A DNA stretch of 64,000 bases, taken from the NCBI RefSeq assembly GCF_021018805.1, contig NC_086259.1, forward strand, positions 930,001-994,000, in the 5' to 3' direction. The DNA is from Prinia subflava (taxonomy: Eukaryota > Chordata > Aves > Passeriformes > Cisticolidae). This document shows positions 12,323-26,700 of the stretch, piece after piece. Under the pieces are notes generated by a model. The model was not told where the DNA came from. It saw only the letters and a program-made list of their open reading frames with translations, and made no database searches. Position numbers and translations under genes: made by a program. The number at the start of each line of letters is the position of its first letter. Position 1 is the stretch's first letter.

Positions 12323-15151
12323 GTTTTAATTTTGGTGAAAAAATCCCACAATATAAATGTTGGCTTCAAAGTCAAAGGCCACTTTTAAACTTGGAAGAAA
12401 TGCCTGGAATAAGTTGTCTCCAGTCAACTGACGATGCACCATTTCAGAAAACTCATTTGGAACTGTCAGTGATCTGCTTATTACATGCTTGACTAATTCC
12501 TTGAACAGAGGAAAGCCCCACATGACTGCAGCACAGACAGAGCAGACGGATGATATATGGACTGTCTTTCCATAGAATCCAATTGCTGCTTTCTATAAAT
12601 ATGAAGATATATTTTTGTGATACAAGCAATGGCAAAACATGACTTAACCTCCTGGTCTGTTTGAAAATGCAAAGGTTTTTTCACAGTGAGAAAAAGCCTG
12701 GAATGTGCCTTGGATGCAATGATGAACTAATGCTTCAAATCCCTACAGTGTGAGTCTGATTATAAATTCCTAACTCCCATTTAGGGTTTTAATGTGGCAG
12801 AGATTCACTGGGAATACATGGAGTGAGATTCATTTTCATTTTCCTACTGGGAGGTGTTTACTGCAAAGAAACTCAACTTTTTGTATTCTACATTGATATT
12901 CTCCCTAATTTTTTTATACCCCATGCCCTCATGAATTCCCTGTGATCTTTGTCAAGGGACCACATCTAAAACCCAGCCATCTTAATCATTTAGATCAAAG
13001 TGTGGACTGAATAGAGTCAGAGTCAAATCATGGGATAAACTGTTTTCAAAGCTAAAATCATAAATAATAGGCAGGAAATGGGTAGCACTGGGAGGTTACA
13101 GAGCACCTTTCAACTGAAGAACCAGAGATTTTTGGTGGAATTCTCCTTGTTAACAGAGATGTTGGGTGAGAACCACCCTCCAGTGCAGAAATGCATGTGC
13201 AAAGCTGCTGGACTGCTCAGAAGCTCTTCCTGCAGCTCCCTGCCCAGGACCAGAGCCCAGGTCAGTGCAGCACAGTGGCTGCACCACCCCCACTCACACT
13301 CACCCAGAGCATCAGGGGGACAACACCTCTACACCTGGAGTAAGGCACACTCTACCAAACTGCTCAGCAACCTGTCCCCGCTTTCCCAAACCCCGCAGGT
13401 GTGCCCAGCATAACTCAGGTTTGGCTTGTCTGAGGCCATCAAACCCTCAGTATTTACACCAGCTGAGCATTGGGATGTTTCCACACCAAACACACTCAGT
13501 TCTCACCACTTGTAGTAAAGCTGTGTTACTTCTACCAGAAACAGGCCTTGCTGCTGCTGCTGGAATTATTACATCTTTATAATCTCCCCAATCTACTCCC
13601 AAACCACCCCTATTTCAGAAGCCAAAGATGATATACTAACACATATTTCTAATTACAAGAGATGGAAAAATTGTTCTATTCCACCTCCAGTCCCTGACAA
13701 GGATATCACACCTACTGAATTTCAGCTGCTTCTGTTTCTCTGGCATGATGAGAGGCACTCACACCCCAGAAATGCTGGGCCTAGTCAGTGCCTAGCTGCA
13801 TATGTCAAATTATCCACTGCCAATTCAGACTGGTTCAATTCCTGTCATCAGCAGTGGTGAATCACTTCTCTTAGCATATGGTTACATATCCCGTGTCTAA
13901 CTCCACTTCTGCCCTCTGAAAAAACAACTGAGGAGGCATTTACTGAAGTTTTAGATATGGAGAAATTCAGCAGTGAAAATTATTGATGCTCACCATTATC
14001 TGTTTGCATACACAGTCAGCAGGCTGGGCAGGGAATGTTCACATAGCAGCACTGGATTAGTATTTTCAAACTCTTTCTATTATTGATTTAACCACTTGAA
14101 GCTGCTGGAAGCAGAGTTCCTGTCACAGCTGTTAATGCAAGAGGCATTAGGGAAAATCCCTACTGTGGAGGTGTGCAAAAATGTTCACACATTAATGGCC
14201 AGATTTCACTTTTCATCAGCATCATGTACAACCCCAAATCCCCATTTTTATTCTGCTCTGCTAGATCAGAAACATGAAAGGGGAAAAGTTATGAGGGGTT
14301 TTTTTTTGATTTTTTTTCTCATTTACTTTAGTCCTTTCTAAAGACCAGGATCCTGCATTCTGCCCAAACTGAAGAGCACTTTTTTTCCTCAAGTCATTCC
14401 ATTAAAGTTAATGCAGCCACTTGCAGAGCAGGGTTATTCAAAGAGAGCAATGGTATCAATGCAGCTCTGCGTGATCACAAGGCGTTAACAAGATCCTCAA
14501 AAAAAGAAGAAAGTGGCTTTGTCAGAAGCTGAAATGGACCAAACTATGGAACTCTGTTAAAACTATTGTTGGCCAAGGCAGTGGGCAAATTAATTTCTTA
14601 ATTTAAAATAAAAATTAAGGTAACTGACTTCCAGACAACATGAATAAAAAAAAAAAAAAAGTCCACTTAAAATTAAGTTTTGTCTTCTCTGCAGCTGAAA
14701 ATTCATTCTGATTGAGGCAGGATGTGGATTCATGGTTTAAAATCCATTCTAGAAGTTTCACACTTGCCATGTCTTACTTTGAACAGCCCCTCTCTTAATT
14801 AACCTAAAAAACCTCCAGTGCAGAGAAGTTCTTACATTGTTCACAAAGGAAACACTCTAAAACCCATAATGATTTTCAAATTCATTGATAAGTATTATGT
14901 CCTTCACTTATTTTTCATGTTCCTGCATCTCTATTCAAAGTGATTGTTTCATTGATGCCAACAAAAATTAGCACATTATTGCCATGAATCAAATCTATTT
15001 GTTGCCTTGACAATGTTGCCCTTTCTGTAAACACTTGAAAATTAAAAAGTTCCAAACTATAAACAATGGGCATAAAAAACCCTCTCACCACCCAAATCCA
15101 AACATATTTCACTTGTGCAGAATAAGGAAGCAAGGTAACGCTCACTGTACT
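12323..15151. other. Noncoding DNA, no gene seen
   Basis: Mixed AT-rich sequence. The segment 13080-13420 is more GC-rich and gives ORFs of 111 and 138 codons without recognisable domains. A14 lies near 14647. Nothing else identifiable was seen. Confidence 0.55.
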
Positions 15152-15487
15152 CTTCCAGTGCCTGAAGGGATCCTACAAGGGGGATGAAGAGGGACTGGGG
15201 ACAAGGGCTGGAGGGCCAGGACACAGGGAATGGCTCCCAGTGCCAGAGGGCAGGGCTGGATGGGATCTTGGGAATCAGGAATTGTTCCCTGGCAGGGTGG
15301 GCAGGCCCTGGCACAGGGTGCCCAGAGCAGCTGTGGCTGCCCCTGGATCCCTGGCAGTGCCCAAGGCCAGGTTGGACACTGGGGCTGGGAGCAGCCTGGG
15401 ACAGTGGAAGGTGTCCCTGCCATGGCAGGGGGGGACTGGATGGGATTTAAGGCCCCTTCCCACCCAAACCATTCTGGGATTCTACAC
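15152..15487 (+). mobile_element. CR1 LINE 3' fragment, sense orientation
   Basis: This is a near-complete CR1 3' terminus. It starts CTTCCAGTGCCTGAAGGG and passes through GCACAGGGTGCCCAGAGCAG, CAAGGCCAGGTTGGACACTG and TGGAAGGTGTCCCTGCCATG. It ends in CCAAACCATTCTGGGATTCT, the CR1 3' tail. It is 5'-truncated, as is normal for CR1, and non-functional. The ORFs on both strands here are decayed reverse-transcriptase or UTR remnants and should not be annotated as genes. Confidence 0.92.
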
Positions 15488-17486
15488 ATAATTGCAAAAC
15501 CCCATTTCAAAATATCTCAGTGCACTGAATATTTGGGTCTGTCTGTGCACTGATTAATGTGCTAAAGTGATTCACCTGTCCCACCACCATCTGCAGCTCT
15601 GTTGGCTTCAAAGACCACTCAAAGCATCACTATCATGGAACAAGGGGCATTTAATTTCCTACAGACTCCAACTGAGCAAAGCTGAAAGTGCAGGAGAAAC
15701 GCTGAAACAATTTGCTTTTTTTAAACTCTGTATTTAAACACAACATTCCTGTGATAAACTCTATGGTTCAGTACTAAAGTGCTTGTCTTAAACCCAGTTG
15801 GTCTGTGAATCCAAGTGATATGTAAAATGGGTCCATTGCTGCTTATAAATCCCTATCTTGAACTACTGCGAGTTTGAGAATGATTTTCTACTTCAATTGA
15901 AAATAGACAGGAAGAAAAAATAAAATTAGCCAGAGCAGAAATGAGATAATTGCCCAAATTCAGCTACTACTCAATGAATTTATTATAACTTTGGTCTGGA
16001 GAGTTCCAATAGTGCAAAGCAGCAGTGAAAGACAAAAAAAAATTGGGATGTTTCAGAGGTGCTGCTCAGAAAATAGAGCTTCTGAACAGGAGCAGGGCTT
16101 GGATTTATGGTGCAGGAGTGAGGCACCAAACCCCTGGCTCTCTGGGAGCGCTGCTCTTTGACAGTCCCATGCTTGATTATACTCATTTTCTACTTCAGCA
16201 AGCAGCAAAATTTTATGAGATCCACCCCCATAGATGTTTGTTCCCTGACAATCTGGTGTACAGTTACAGAAGTTGCTAAATATGATTATTGCCTGGGAAG
16301 CAAGGAGAGCACAGAAATATTTTAACCCAGTATGCTAATCCCAGTGATTCCCCTTCTGCCCCCCACCAGCAGCAATGCCAGTTCAAGGCACTGCCACTCA
16401 AACCCCATAAACAGGGAGGCACAAACCAGTAAATTAAGTTAAGGGTAGAAAATTATTTAGTTATATTTGAAGACAGCACATGGATAATATTGCTTTATGT
16501 TTTATTCCAACAGAATGTGGGGTTTTGTCTCTTTTAAGCAGAGGGCAGAAGGTTTGCAATTACCCAGCTGCAAAAGGGGCACAAATATCTGCTCCTGTTG
16601 GAACCCAAATGGAGAGTTGCAAATGCCTCAAAATGCACAGAATACAAAATCATTTTTAGTGCAATTCCTTCATTCATTATTTCTGTGTCTCTGTTTCAGT
16701 CTGTTCTCATTCTGTAAACAAAATTATTCCCTTTTTTACCTGCTTGGCCCCTCAGAGTGATTTAACTGGGAGCACAGCACTGTCCCCCCTGCCCTGATTC
16801 CCCTCAGTTATTTTTGATAAATCTGAGGCATTCAACCCCCTGCAACAGGAAAGTCTGTCTGCGAGGGATCCCTTTCCCTGCTGCATAGAATTTCATCCTT
16901 TCGTTAGCAAATGCTGCCAAACAAAGCAGTTCTCCAACAACTTCTCATTTCCAGGCATATTATAGGGTTACATCTTAGACCAGCTTTACTGTTATAGATT
17001 TAGATTGAATCTGCCTCACTAAGTTGTCCCATTCTGGGCTGATGACAAAACCTGAGCTATCCATATGCCTAATTGCACTCATAAATGGAGCTCTTAGCAG
17101 GCTGTGTGGTGATGGTGCTACAGTTGCTGTTTATGGAATTGTTCTCTAATTCCCTTTTTTCCTAAGCTGAAATATTTTTTTTCAAGGACTTGCACACATT
17201 CTGATGGAGAATGGTATTTTTCATGAAATGTACTTGGCCTGCAAACAGCAGCAGAAGGAGAGGGAATGCAAGTGAGAAATAATCAAATGAGGGAAAGAAA
17301 AGGTAACTGTGTACACAGCCTGGGAGGAAATCATCCCAGGCATGACAGTAGCCACAGCTAAGCTCCACAAAAGGGGCAGCAAGGTATCCAAGCTCCCAAG
17401 GAGCCATCTGGGCTCATTCATCTCCTCACAGTCTCCTTACAGCCAAACATCACCTGCCAAACACCCTGCTGGGGCATCTCTGCTCT
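15488..17486. other. Noncoding DNA between two CR1 fragments
   Basis: No gene was seen. About 16950-17160 is a complex, repeat-free segment that looks like possible conserved noncoding sequence, by appearance only. The rest is AT-rich with short homopolymers. Confidence 0.5.
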
Positions 17487-17730
17487 GGGCCAGGGACAGC
17501 ACCAGGGAGAGGCTAGAGCTGGCCCAGGACAGGCTCAGAGCAGAGCAGGGACAGGTTCTGCTCCCCCCAGAGGTGCTGGCACTGCCCAGGCTCCCCAGGG
17601 AATGCCAGAGCTCCAGGAGCCTTTGGACTGCGCTGCCAGGGGTGCACAGGGGGGATTGTTGGGGGGTCTGGGCAGGGACAGGAGCTGGATCCATGATCCT
17701 GGTGGATATTCCAGCTCAGGATATTCTGTG
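17487..17730 (+). mobile_element. CR1 LINE 3' fragment of a different subfamily
   Basis: Sense-strand CR1 wording includes GGGCCAGGGACAGCACCAGG, CACTGCCCAGGCTCCCCAGG, GAATGCCAGAGCTCCAGGAG and GAGCTGGATCCATGATCCT. The tail is CCAGCTCAGGATATTCTGTG. The tail differs from the copies at 15152 and 51315 (TCAGGATATTCTGTG instead of CCAAACCATTCTGTGA), so it belongs to another CR1 subfamily. Confidence 0.88.
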
Positions 17731-20700
17731 CTTCAAACGATCTGCACTCACAAAGTGATTCCTTCAAGATAAATTATCCACATTCGGGATAATTCAGTGG
17801 GAAAATACACAAATTTATATGTGCACTAAAACTTGCAGGCCATATCATTTGTTCTTTCTTAATATTCATTGACATGAAAATTCCCCTGGACTTGTTCCCT
17901 TCTTTTTGAGTCTTTTCCCTGGTGTACACACAAGCTGTGAAATCGCTCAGGAAGTTCCTTAAAGCAACATTTTCACTGATGCTTTGAAATTAAATTCCCA
18001 TTTCAAACAGGACTCAATTTTAAAATGGAACAAAAGTTTAACAAACAAGGGAATACAGAAATCAATCAGTCACTTAAATCATTGTGGGTCAGATTAACAG
18101 AAAACTTAACAGAAAACTTAAAATCATTTACTGGAAATATTCTTGTTTTAAGTAGGGGAAGGCAGTCTAGGAAGATACTGTTTCTCACTAGCTGAGGTGA
18201 GAATGACAGAGTAGCTTAAAACACTTAATGATAATTATTTCATAAACACTCTTGTGAAAGAGCTCACCCTTGAAAAGCAAATTGTTACTGAATTGCTTCA
18301 TCTGATTAGAATGATGCTTTCAAAACTTTCAAAATATTTTAAAAATCCAAACAACATGGTCCTTTCTTTGTCTCTCTGCTGTACTGGCTCCTTCCTCCTC
18401 ACAATGGCAATATGGAATTTTATCATTTTGGGTGTAAATACATTCCTTATGATTTCCGACAGCACTGATGGTCTTTGGAAGATTTCTGAAACCATGGCTG
18501 TGGCAGACCTGAGAAAATCCCATTGCTCTCCCCGAGTACCACTCTGCCAGAGGAGAGTGGCCTGTCCTGTTCCAAGTTTAAACAGTAATTTTATCACAAT
18601 TCCGCTTTTCAGGGTATCACAGTCCAGCTGACAGGATGGTTATTCTGATATTTGCAAGCTGGTTCCAGCCCTCGGCCCATCACTGCCACTGTAAGGTGCC
18701 CAAGGATGTGATGCCAGCAAGACCTGGGTGCCTCAGGGAGAACTCTGTGCTCATTTATAGGCTTGTCAATGGGTTTAAAGGCATTCAGAGATGCATTAAA
18801 ATCTGTCTGAGATGGGAGCTTGAAGTTAATTTTCAACTGATTCTGTCTTGCAAATGCCACTTAAGTAAGAACCTCAATCTTTTCCTTTTTTCCCCTTTTT
18901 TTCTTCTTCCTCCAGAAGGCAGAAGCTTAATTAGGAGGATGCCATTCTGCTTTGCTTCTCCCAAAGAATGTGACTGTCACATTCCAATAATTATTTTTAC
19001 ATGTGGACCATACTTGAAATGACTTAAAAAATTTAATTCCCCACAAAAGAATGATGTAATACAGTGCACAAGCTAGACTGTAAAATCACTAAATATCATT
19101 GTTCACCTCACAGACTTAATGCTTTTCTACTGAGAATGAACAGTTTAGGGAGAGTCAATTCAACAACTTTAATATATAAGCAAAAAAGAAGAAAAATTAC
19201 TACAGCCTGAGAGGTGGAACCATATTGATTTTTTGTTTTTCACAGGAGTGCAATATCAATTCTGTTTGCAATTATTTTGCATTACTAATCAGCTCATTAC
19301 CAGTCAGTCAGACAATGTTAGTTTATGCTACAATACACCCGTGGGTCATTTGCCAATAGCAATAAAATTTCACAATGTACCAGGTGAAATTTCGTGTCAC
19401 TCACGGTACCTGTGGAGGCTCATCTGCAGATCTGCTTTATTGAGGATGAGAAAGCTACCAGAGACAGTAAAACCATGGTGCACATGAGGAAATATGACAT
19501 TTGCAAAGGAGGAAACGTCTGCTGGAGTGGAAATTCAGCAGCTGAAAAACAAGGAACATCCACTTAAAGGGGCTTAAATTGAATAACTATTCAAGCAGCA
19601 GCCTGGCTTTAGTAGGAATAAATTATAGCTTAAATCTGGGTCCGTAACATGCAAAACTCAGGCAGAGCCACTGGAATTGTTTTATTTTATCGAAATACCA
19701 AGACTGTTAGCATTAAATATGTGGTTTGTGACAGTGCAAGGGCCACATGGCTACAGTACATTACAAAAATGTACGCAGCATGGTTGGGAAAATTTAGCTT
19801 TTCTTCATAAATGTATAATCCTTATACACAGTTGGGTTTGGAAGCTTCAGGCACACTTTAAATATGCTGGAATTTTCTATTTTGTATTCCTGCAGTATTA
19901 TTTTCTCCATAAGAAAGTATGGAGCTTTCAGTACAAAGCTATTCTTTAGAATGCAAAGAAGCAAGTAAAAATTGGTATATTGGGTCCTTCCTTATTTCTA
20001 TAATCCATAAAACTTATGAAAAAACAGTCTCTTGAAATTTATTTCAGCCAATGACACAGAATATGAAGTGGAAAGACAAACAGTCTACTGCACAGCTCTA
20101 TCAGAAAATAAAATGTATGTATATATGTAAATACTCTCCCCTAAACATCAGCTAGGATTGAAGAGTCCTTTCAGCATGGGTTTTTTGTTTAGAATTGTCA
20201 AGAAGAATAATTTTCAAAGTTGACAGTAAAACTTATACTCTGCTCTCTTCATGTATGTTGAAAATCTTAATTACTTGTTTCAGTATGTATTATTTTTACT
20301 TCAACATTTCTAATTTGGTTCCCAGTAAAATAACTATATTTGGAGAAGCAATTATTCTATATTTCTCCTTATTGCCTGCTCAGTTTTATTTATTCCTCTA
20401 TATTGCCTTTGCTCATCGCTGTAGGACTTTGTGGTTTTCCAAATAATTTATCTTTATGAAATACTCGGACTCAGAAAGGTGCAAATACAAATATTAAAGT
20501 CAACAATGAGCATCAGACTATCCAAGACACCTCAAGTGTCTTGGGCAATGCGGACTCCCCCAGTGAGTAGATTTACATGAAAACCAAGAACTTTCAGTAA
20601 TATTAATACCCAAAATGTCTCAAGGCAGATTGGAACCCCCAAAACTTCTAACACACACACACAAATATGGAGACCTGAAATTCAGCAGAAAAATTCCTCC

Positions 20701-23700
20701 CTTTTTTCCCAACAATCCACATTTGCAGTGGCCATCCTGCTCTCCAGGAATTCTTTCCCACATTCTGAGCGAAGATCAAGCTTCAGTGAGCAGCATTAAG
20801 AGTTGCCAAAGCTAATCCCAGGTAAATTCCAAACCTCTGCTGAAAAGAACAGGGACAAGTGTCTAGAAAAGCCCAACAAGCACATATTTTAAAAATTTAA
20901 CCTATTTCTTTCTCTGGCTTGGTCCTAAATAAATGTCTGCATATACGATGTCCATTCAGTGAAGTTTTCCAGAATGGCTCAAGCTAAGGCTCATTCTCAA
21001 GCGGATGAAGATGGACGTTCCTCAGGGGAATGTCAGTAAAGGGCATTCCTAGCACAGGCTCTGCAGGAGCTTGTTAGGACCAGATTAGCTGCTGTCAATA
21101 GCTTTGGAGCTATTATGGGAGTGTGTAACAACTTCAGGTTTCATACTAAAGTGCTATGTCTTTATTTCAGTCCTTCTCACAGCTCTTTTATTGCTTTTCC
21201 AGGCTCTTCATTTCCCCATCCTGAATGAGATGTACTGAGGAACATCCTCGGTTTTCCATCAAACAAAGTGATTTGGATGCCAAAACTACTCACCCAGATT
21301 CAAAGAAGCTTTAACAGAAGATGCAGATCCCACCTTTTCCATCTGACACTGGGCTATTTTGGCCTTCAGACTCAACAGAAAAGCTGAAGAGTGATGTTTC
21401 TCATCAGGCGTTTTTTGGAATTTCTGGTCATGTCCCTGCTGCTATTAAGATATACTTTTATTGTGCCCTGTAAGATTGCAACTGCATGCTTTACAATACT
21501 GTTATATATTTTAATATTGTGATATTATCTGCTAGATATCATCCTTATTAGACACTAGACAGAGCATTTATCACACTTAAATGCTTCACAGTTCCCAACC
21601 CTGAGTGTATTTTTATTAATGTATACAGGTGATAAGAAATACAGAGTATAGCAGAAATTCAACTGAGAACCAACATTACCACCCATTTCAGAATTCCTAA
21701 TATTTGTATCCATTGTGAGAGGTGATTTGCCCTGAAATGAAATGTTTATCTTGGCCAGCCCTACCTCACAGCAGTAGCCCTTCTAAACACTCCTTGAAAA
21801 TACTTACAGATATTATCTGGCTCTTATTCCTCCTCTTCCTGTTAGATTCTAAACAAAGATTTGTTCTTCCTATTCTGTGCTTGGTGTGGACAGACTGCTG
21901 GTATGAGGAATTCCTGTCCTGGATATTATACCCTGCAAGAGGCACCCTGGTGTTTTCCTAGCCCCAGCTCCGTTCATCTCTGTGGCACCAAGGGGCTCCC
22001 AGAAACAGCCCTGCCCCCCCAGGGGAGAGGAGCAGGACACAGGAACAGCTATTTTACACTTGTTTATCCTTAATAGGCAGAGGGAGAGAGTCAACAAACA
22101 ATCTGCAGGAGTTTCATATAATATCATCCCTCTCTCTTCCTTTTAGGCAATAGACTGCACTTCCATCTTTGCATGAAACTTAAACATTCTGTGACCCTGC
22201 TGCATGAAAAATGCCTTTCAAAGGCTCTCTGCAGTGCTGGGAGGGCTGAAATATTACAATTACTGTGGAAATACATCTGTTTGTTAATGCTGGTGGGCTA
22301 GGAACACCCACAATTACCAACTATGCCTAAGAAAAAAAGAAAGACTTTTTTCCACACAGAATTTCACAGTAAATAATATGTTTGTAATTTTCAAATTTTA
22401 CTTTCTTGGACCTGGTTTCTCTCTCCATCTCCCTTGCACTGTAAACTTGGAGTACACATCTAGAATTTAAAAGGCACAGGATACACCAGACAGTGTTTGT
22501 CACTCATCTTCCCAAGTTCCTGCTGGTATAGCACAGCCTTGGGCTTTCCATAGCACCATGGCAATAAAATAGTACAACAACACCAGAAAAATTAAGTTCA
22601 TGCCAGATCTATGAAAAAGCTCATTTTAACTTGATTATAATTCATTAACTGGAAACTCAAAGTTGGTCAGGTGCAACACTAACCAGACTTCTCTGTGTAG
22701 CAACCACAGCATATCAGCATACTTTAGTTTGATCTGTGATGGTTTACGTGGTCAAAAAGAATATTTTCCATAATCAAAACAAAGACTAAAGTCAGCAAAA
22801 AAACTCCCTGGGCAGTGGCATTTCCCTCTGCAGTAAGCCTGCCTTAGCATAAAAATGGGCAAAATTAACTTTGTGTTGAGAGGTGTCCACGTGATGATTC
22901 AGTTTTAAATAAATTCCCTGTCACAGCAGTGCAGGCCCTCAGCAGGGACAGCGCAGCTGGGGACAAAGGGACAGGCTGTGACCACACACCCAGCACACCC
23001 CAAGAGGGTGAAATGGAGATGATTACACTGACAATTCCTAAAGCACTCAGCCACGCATCCCCAAAGTCCCTCATAACCGAGCTGCCATTAGACAAGCAAG
23101 AGCTCCCAGGACAGGAATAAGGGGATAGATTTTCCCAGTGGGAGGAAGAGCACTGCTGCAGTCTGTGCAGTGAGCAACACTCCAAGGGATCAGAAAAAGG
23201 ACTGGATGGGGAGCAGAGCTCTCGAGAAGTTCCAGAGAAGGCACCAAGGGTAGTGGGCATGGAACTGCAGAAAGCCCTCCCAGTCCCCCCTGAATGTGCT
23301 AAAATGCCGTTGGCATTCAAACAGATCCATTCAATGTTCCAGGAGGACAAAGAGAAAACAAAGCCTTAGAAATTATAATGGAAAAACCAACTGAATATCC
23401 ATGTACAGTCACGTCCCAACAGCTGTTTACAGTTTTGTTCCCCAAAAGGCTCTGGATTCTCTAGACAGATGGAAAGGTGCAGAGAAGGGCAGCAAGACCA
23501 AGGGAAGGTGGGGAAGTTTCTGTGTTTTCCAAAACAACTACAAGTATATGTGTACATGTGAATGTATGTGAGGAATTAATACAAATATCTCACACAGAAC
23601 TTAAGCAGCACATTGTGTCCCTGGATTTTAGGGATGTTTACAAAAAATCCAAAAAATCCATTAAATTAGCAAACCAAAAATCTATCAAGTGCCTTTAAAC

Positions 23701-26700
23701 ACAGCCACACAGAAAATCCAGTGCTGAAAGACAACATACCAGAGTCTGGGAGGCCTTTCTGGGGAATCATCACTCCATCTGTATCCTGGTCTCCCACAAG
23801 AGAGGAAGAAACTGGGAGAGGGCAGGAGGCCTGTGGTGAAACACACACTGGCAAGGCTACAAATGCAGCCAGTTCCCCATGTGCCAGTCCAGACAATCCT
23901 TATTGTTTCTCCTTAATTCATTTTGTGAGAATTCAAGAAACCCACTCACAATTTCCCATTTTGTTTTTATTTACCGTTCATATGTTCACAGATCTGTGCA
24001 GGCAGGGCTGCCCACTTCTACCCAAATAAAGTGGAAAAATGGGAGGTCTCAAGCAATTAGCTGAGGTACTCTGCCAGTGCTTAAATGAACCATCTGTTCC
24101 AAGGTATGCAAGAGCAGCATGCCTGGAGCCATGAGGCAGCTCTGCAATATCCAGTCCTGCTCTGGAAAGGTTCTGGGTGCAGATGTTTCAGAATTAAACC
24201 CAAAAAGGGCACCAGCATCAGCCTCATCTGCCACACACAGATGAGGCTCTGCCAGAGGCTCCCTTTGGCCTGTGGGGATCTGGGGTTTGGCAGTGGGGAT
24301 GGAAATGCCACACAGAACACCCAGAACAGCGTCAGGAAAGCCATTCCAAAAAGTTTCCTGAACGTATTGTGCAAAAGGAGATGAAAATTAAAGGTCAAGA
24401 CAGTGGAATTAACAATATTTCACCATGGCACAAAGGAATTCTTGAATGAAGAAATTCAGCCTTTGCTGCTCAGCTGCAGCTTTTATTTTGGATGGAAAGG
24501 GCAAGCCAAGGGGAGGAGATTGGAGTTTTGTCTCCTCAAAAACCCTAAAGGGTGAGCACCTCCAGCACCCGCTCCAGGAGTGCTTTATTAGTACATGGCT
24601 GACATTTATACATGCCAAGACTGAACATGCTCATTAGAACTGTTTATTAGACAAAAGGCTACTAGGAGAATGATAATTAATCAGTTGGCGTTGATTGAAA
24701 TTCTTGATGAAATGAAGCATGAGCTGTTGAAAAATAATTGAATGTAATCATAAAATCCATGAATCATCCATAGAAAGCACATTTATTAAACCAGAATTCA
24801 TAAGTAAGATATTTTGTCTGGCTGTTTTTCTCCTCTTTGGCTCCTGTCCTGTTGGATGAACAGGCAGCTGCTCCTCCAGCACAGTTCCAAAGAGCAGACA
24901 ACAGGTAAACATCTCATGCAAGAGCAGGACAGCAGTTCTGATATTTGAGTTATTACCAAGCTCAAAGAGATTTCGTAAGCCAAAAACCTAAAACCACGTA
25001 TTTGCCATGAGAATTCAGGAAAAGCAAATTGGTTTTATGCTAAAAAGCATTAAAATCTTAGCAGACTTCAAGAGGAGTGAGCAAAATGTTCATTCTATAG
25101 GTGAAAATTTAGAATTTAAACAGGCTACACCTGGCTACTCTTTCTCAATACCAATTTCTAAGGAAAAAAAAATGAATAATGCAATGTCAAAATTTCAAAA
25201 GTCTTGGCAGAAGTGTCCCTTTGGACACAGAAATTCAGTTGGTGGTGTTTTTTTGGTTTTTTTAAATTTTATATCTATTGTTAATACAGATACAGCCAAG
25301 AAAAATAAAGCTCCCAGTAGAAAATATTGCTGACCATATTATCATGGAACAGATATTTAAGATCTGAGATTGGATTCAAAAGGAACCTCATTTTCTGAAG
25401 ATTGCAATCAAATAATTTTATATAAATTCTGCTTTTAAATTCCCTAAGTAACCATCAGTACAACCATGATATGAATTGAATTAATTTCCCCCTAACACTG
25501 ACTGATATTCAAGTAAACATGAACTTTGCCCTGAGAGAAGCTAAAATATTTCTATAACAGGCAAAATTGTAACCAGTTAATCCCAAATGTTAGATTAGAC
25601 AAAAATACATCTTTAATCAGGTAACTTTATATTTAGCAAACTAAGAAGTTCAATGTTTTAATAGAATTTTGAAGAGAATTTGTTTTTACTCACTGCCTAA
25701 AATTGAACAAAAATCCAAAATGCAAACAGACAAGGTGCTGATTTATCTGTTAAACCACAAAAAGCTGCATCAGAACGTTTGAAGTACACAATTCAGTTGC
25801 AGTGGATGATTTTACCATAAAATCTTACATATCCTGCCTCTCACGTCCCCTGAGAGCAGGAGCAGCTCACCAAGGCAGGAAAACAATTCCTCCTGCAAAC
25901 ACTGGGCACCACTGGGATCACGGGTGGGACTAAGGCTGCAGTGACTGAAACCATCTTTATTTCTGACATTTCTCCTGCATGAAGAAGCATCTTCTCCATG
26001 GGGCACAGGCACTACAGCAAGTGAGACAAAGCCCTTAATTGCTTCCACTCATGGCCAGCCCAGGCAGGATGGGTAAATTACACAGCTCAACCTCTGACCT
26101 CCACAGCACCATTTTATCATCCACAAGCAATGCAGAGAACTGCCCTGGTACTGCTGGAAAAACCCTTTCAAAAAATCCATGTGAACAACAAAATTTGGTC
26201 ATTTAAAATGCCAGCTGAATAACTGGGAAGGAGGGAAAAACACAGCTGGAAAAACTTGTGGAGCACAGGATTCCCCAGGCAGCAGCATCTTCTGCCATGG
26301 GATATCTGCACTGCTCCCAAGGCAATGACATGACCAAGAACACCACCAGGACTAAGATAAACTGGCTGTACTCTCACAATCTCTGGCTGTTCTCTTTGCA
26401 GTACCATTTTCCTCTGTCAGAGGAAAAAGACTTAGACTTAAAAGGAGAAAGAGTTTAAAAACGCCCAAGCTTACACATTACAAAGGAAAAAGCATTGTGC
26501 AGGTTTTAATTATTACATTAAATACAAAACCCACCACCATAAATTCATTTCAAATACAGCTGAACCCTACAGAGGTAGCAGTAAACCTACTAAAACAAAC
26601 TTTTGGAGCAAAATCTGATTTTTGTATCCCTATACTTCTGCTGCTGAGCTGCACACTCCCTCACATACCCTCTCTGATATGCACACAAACCCTTGAAGAG

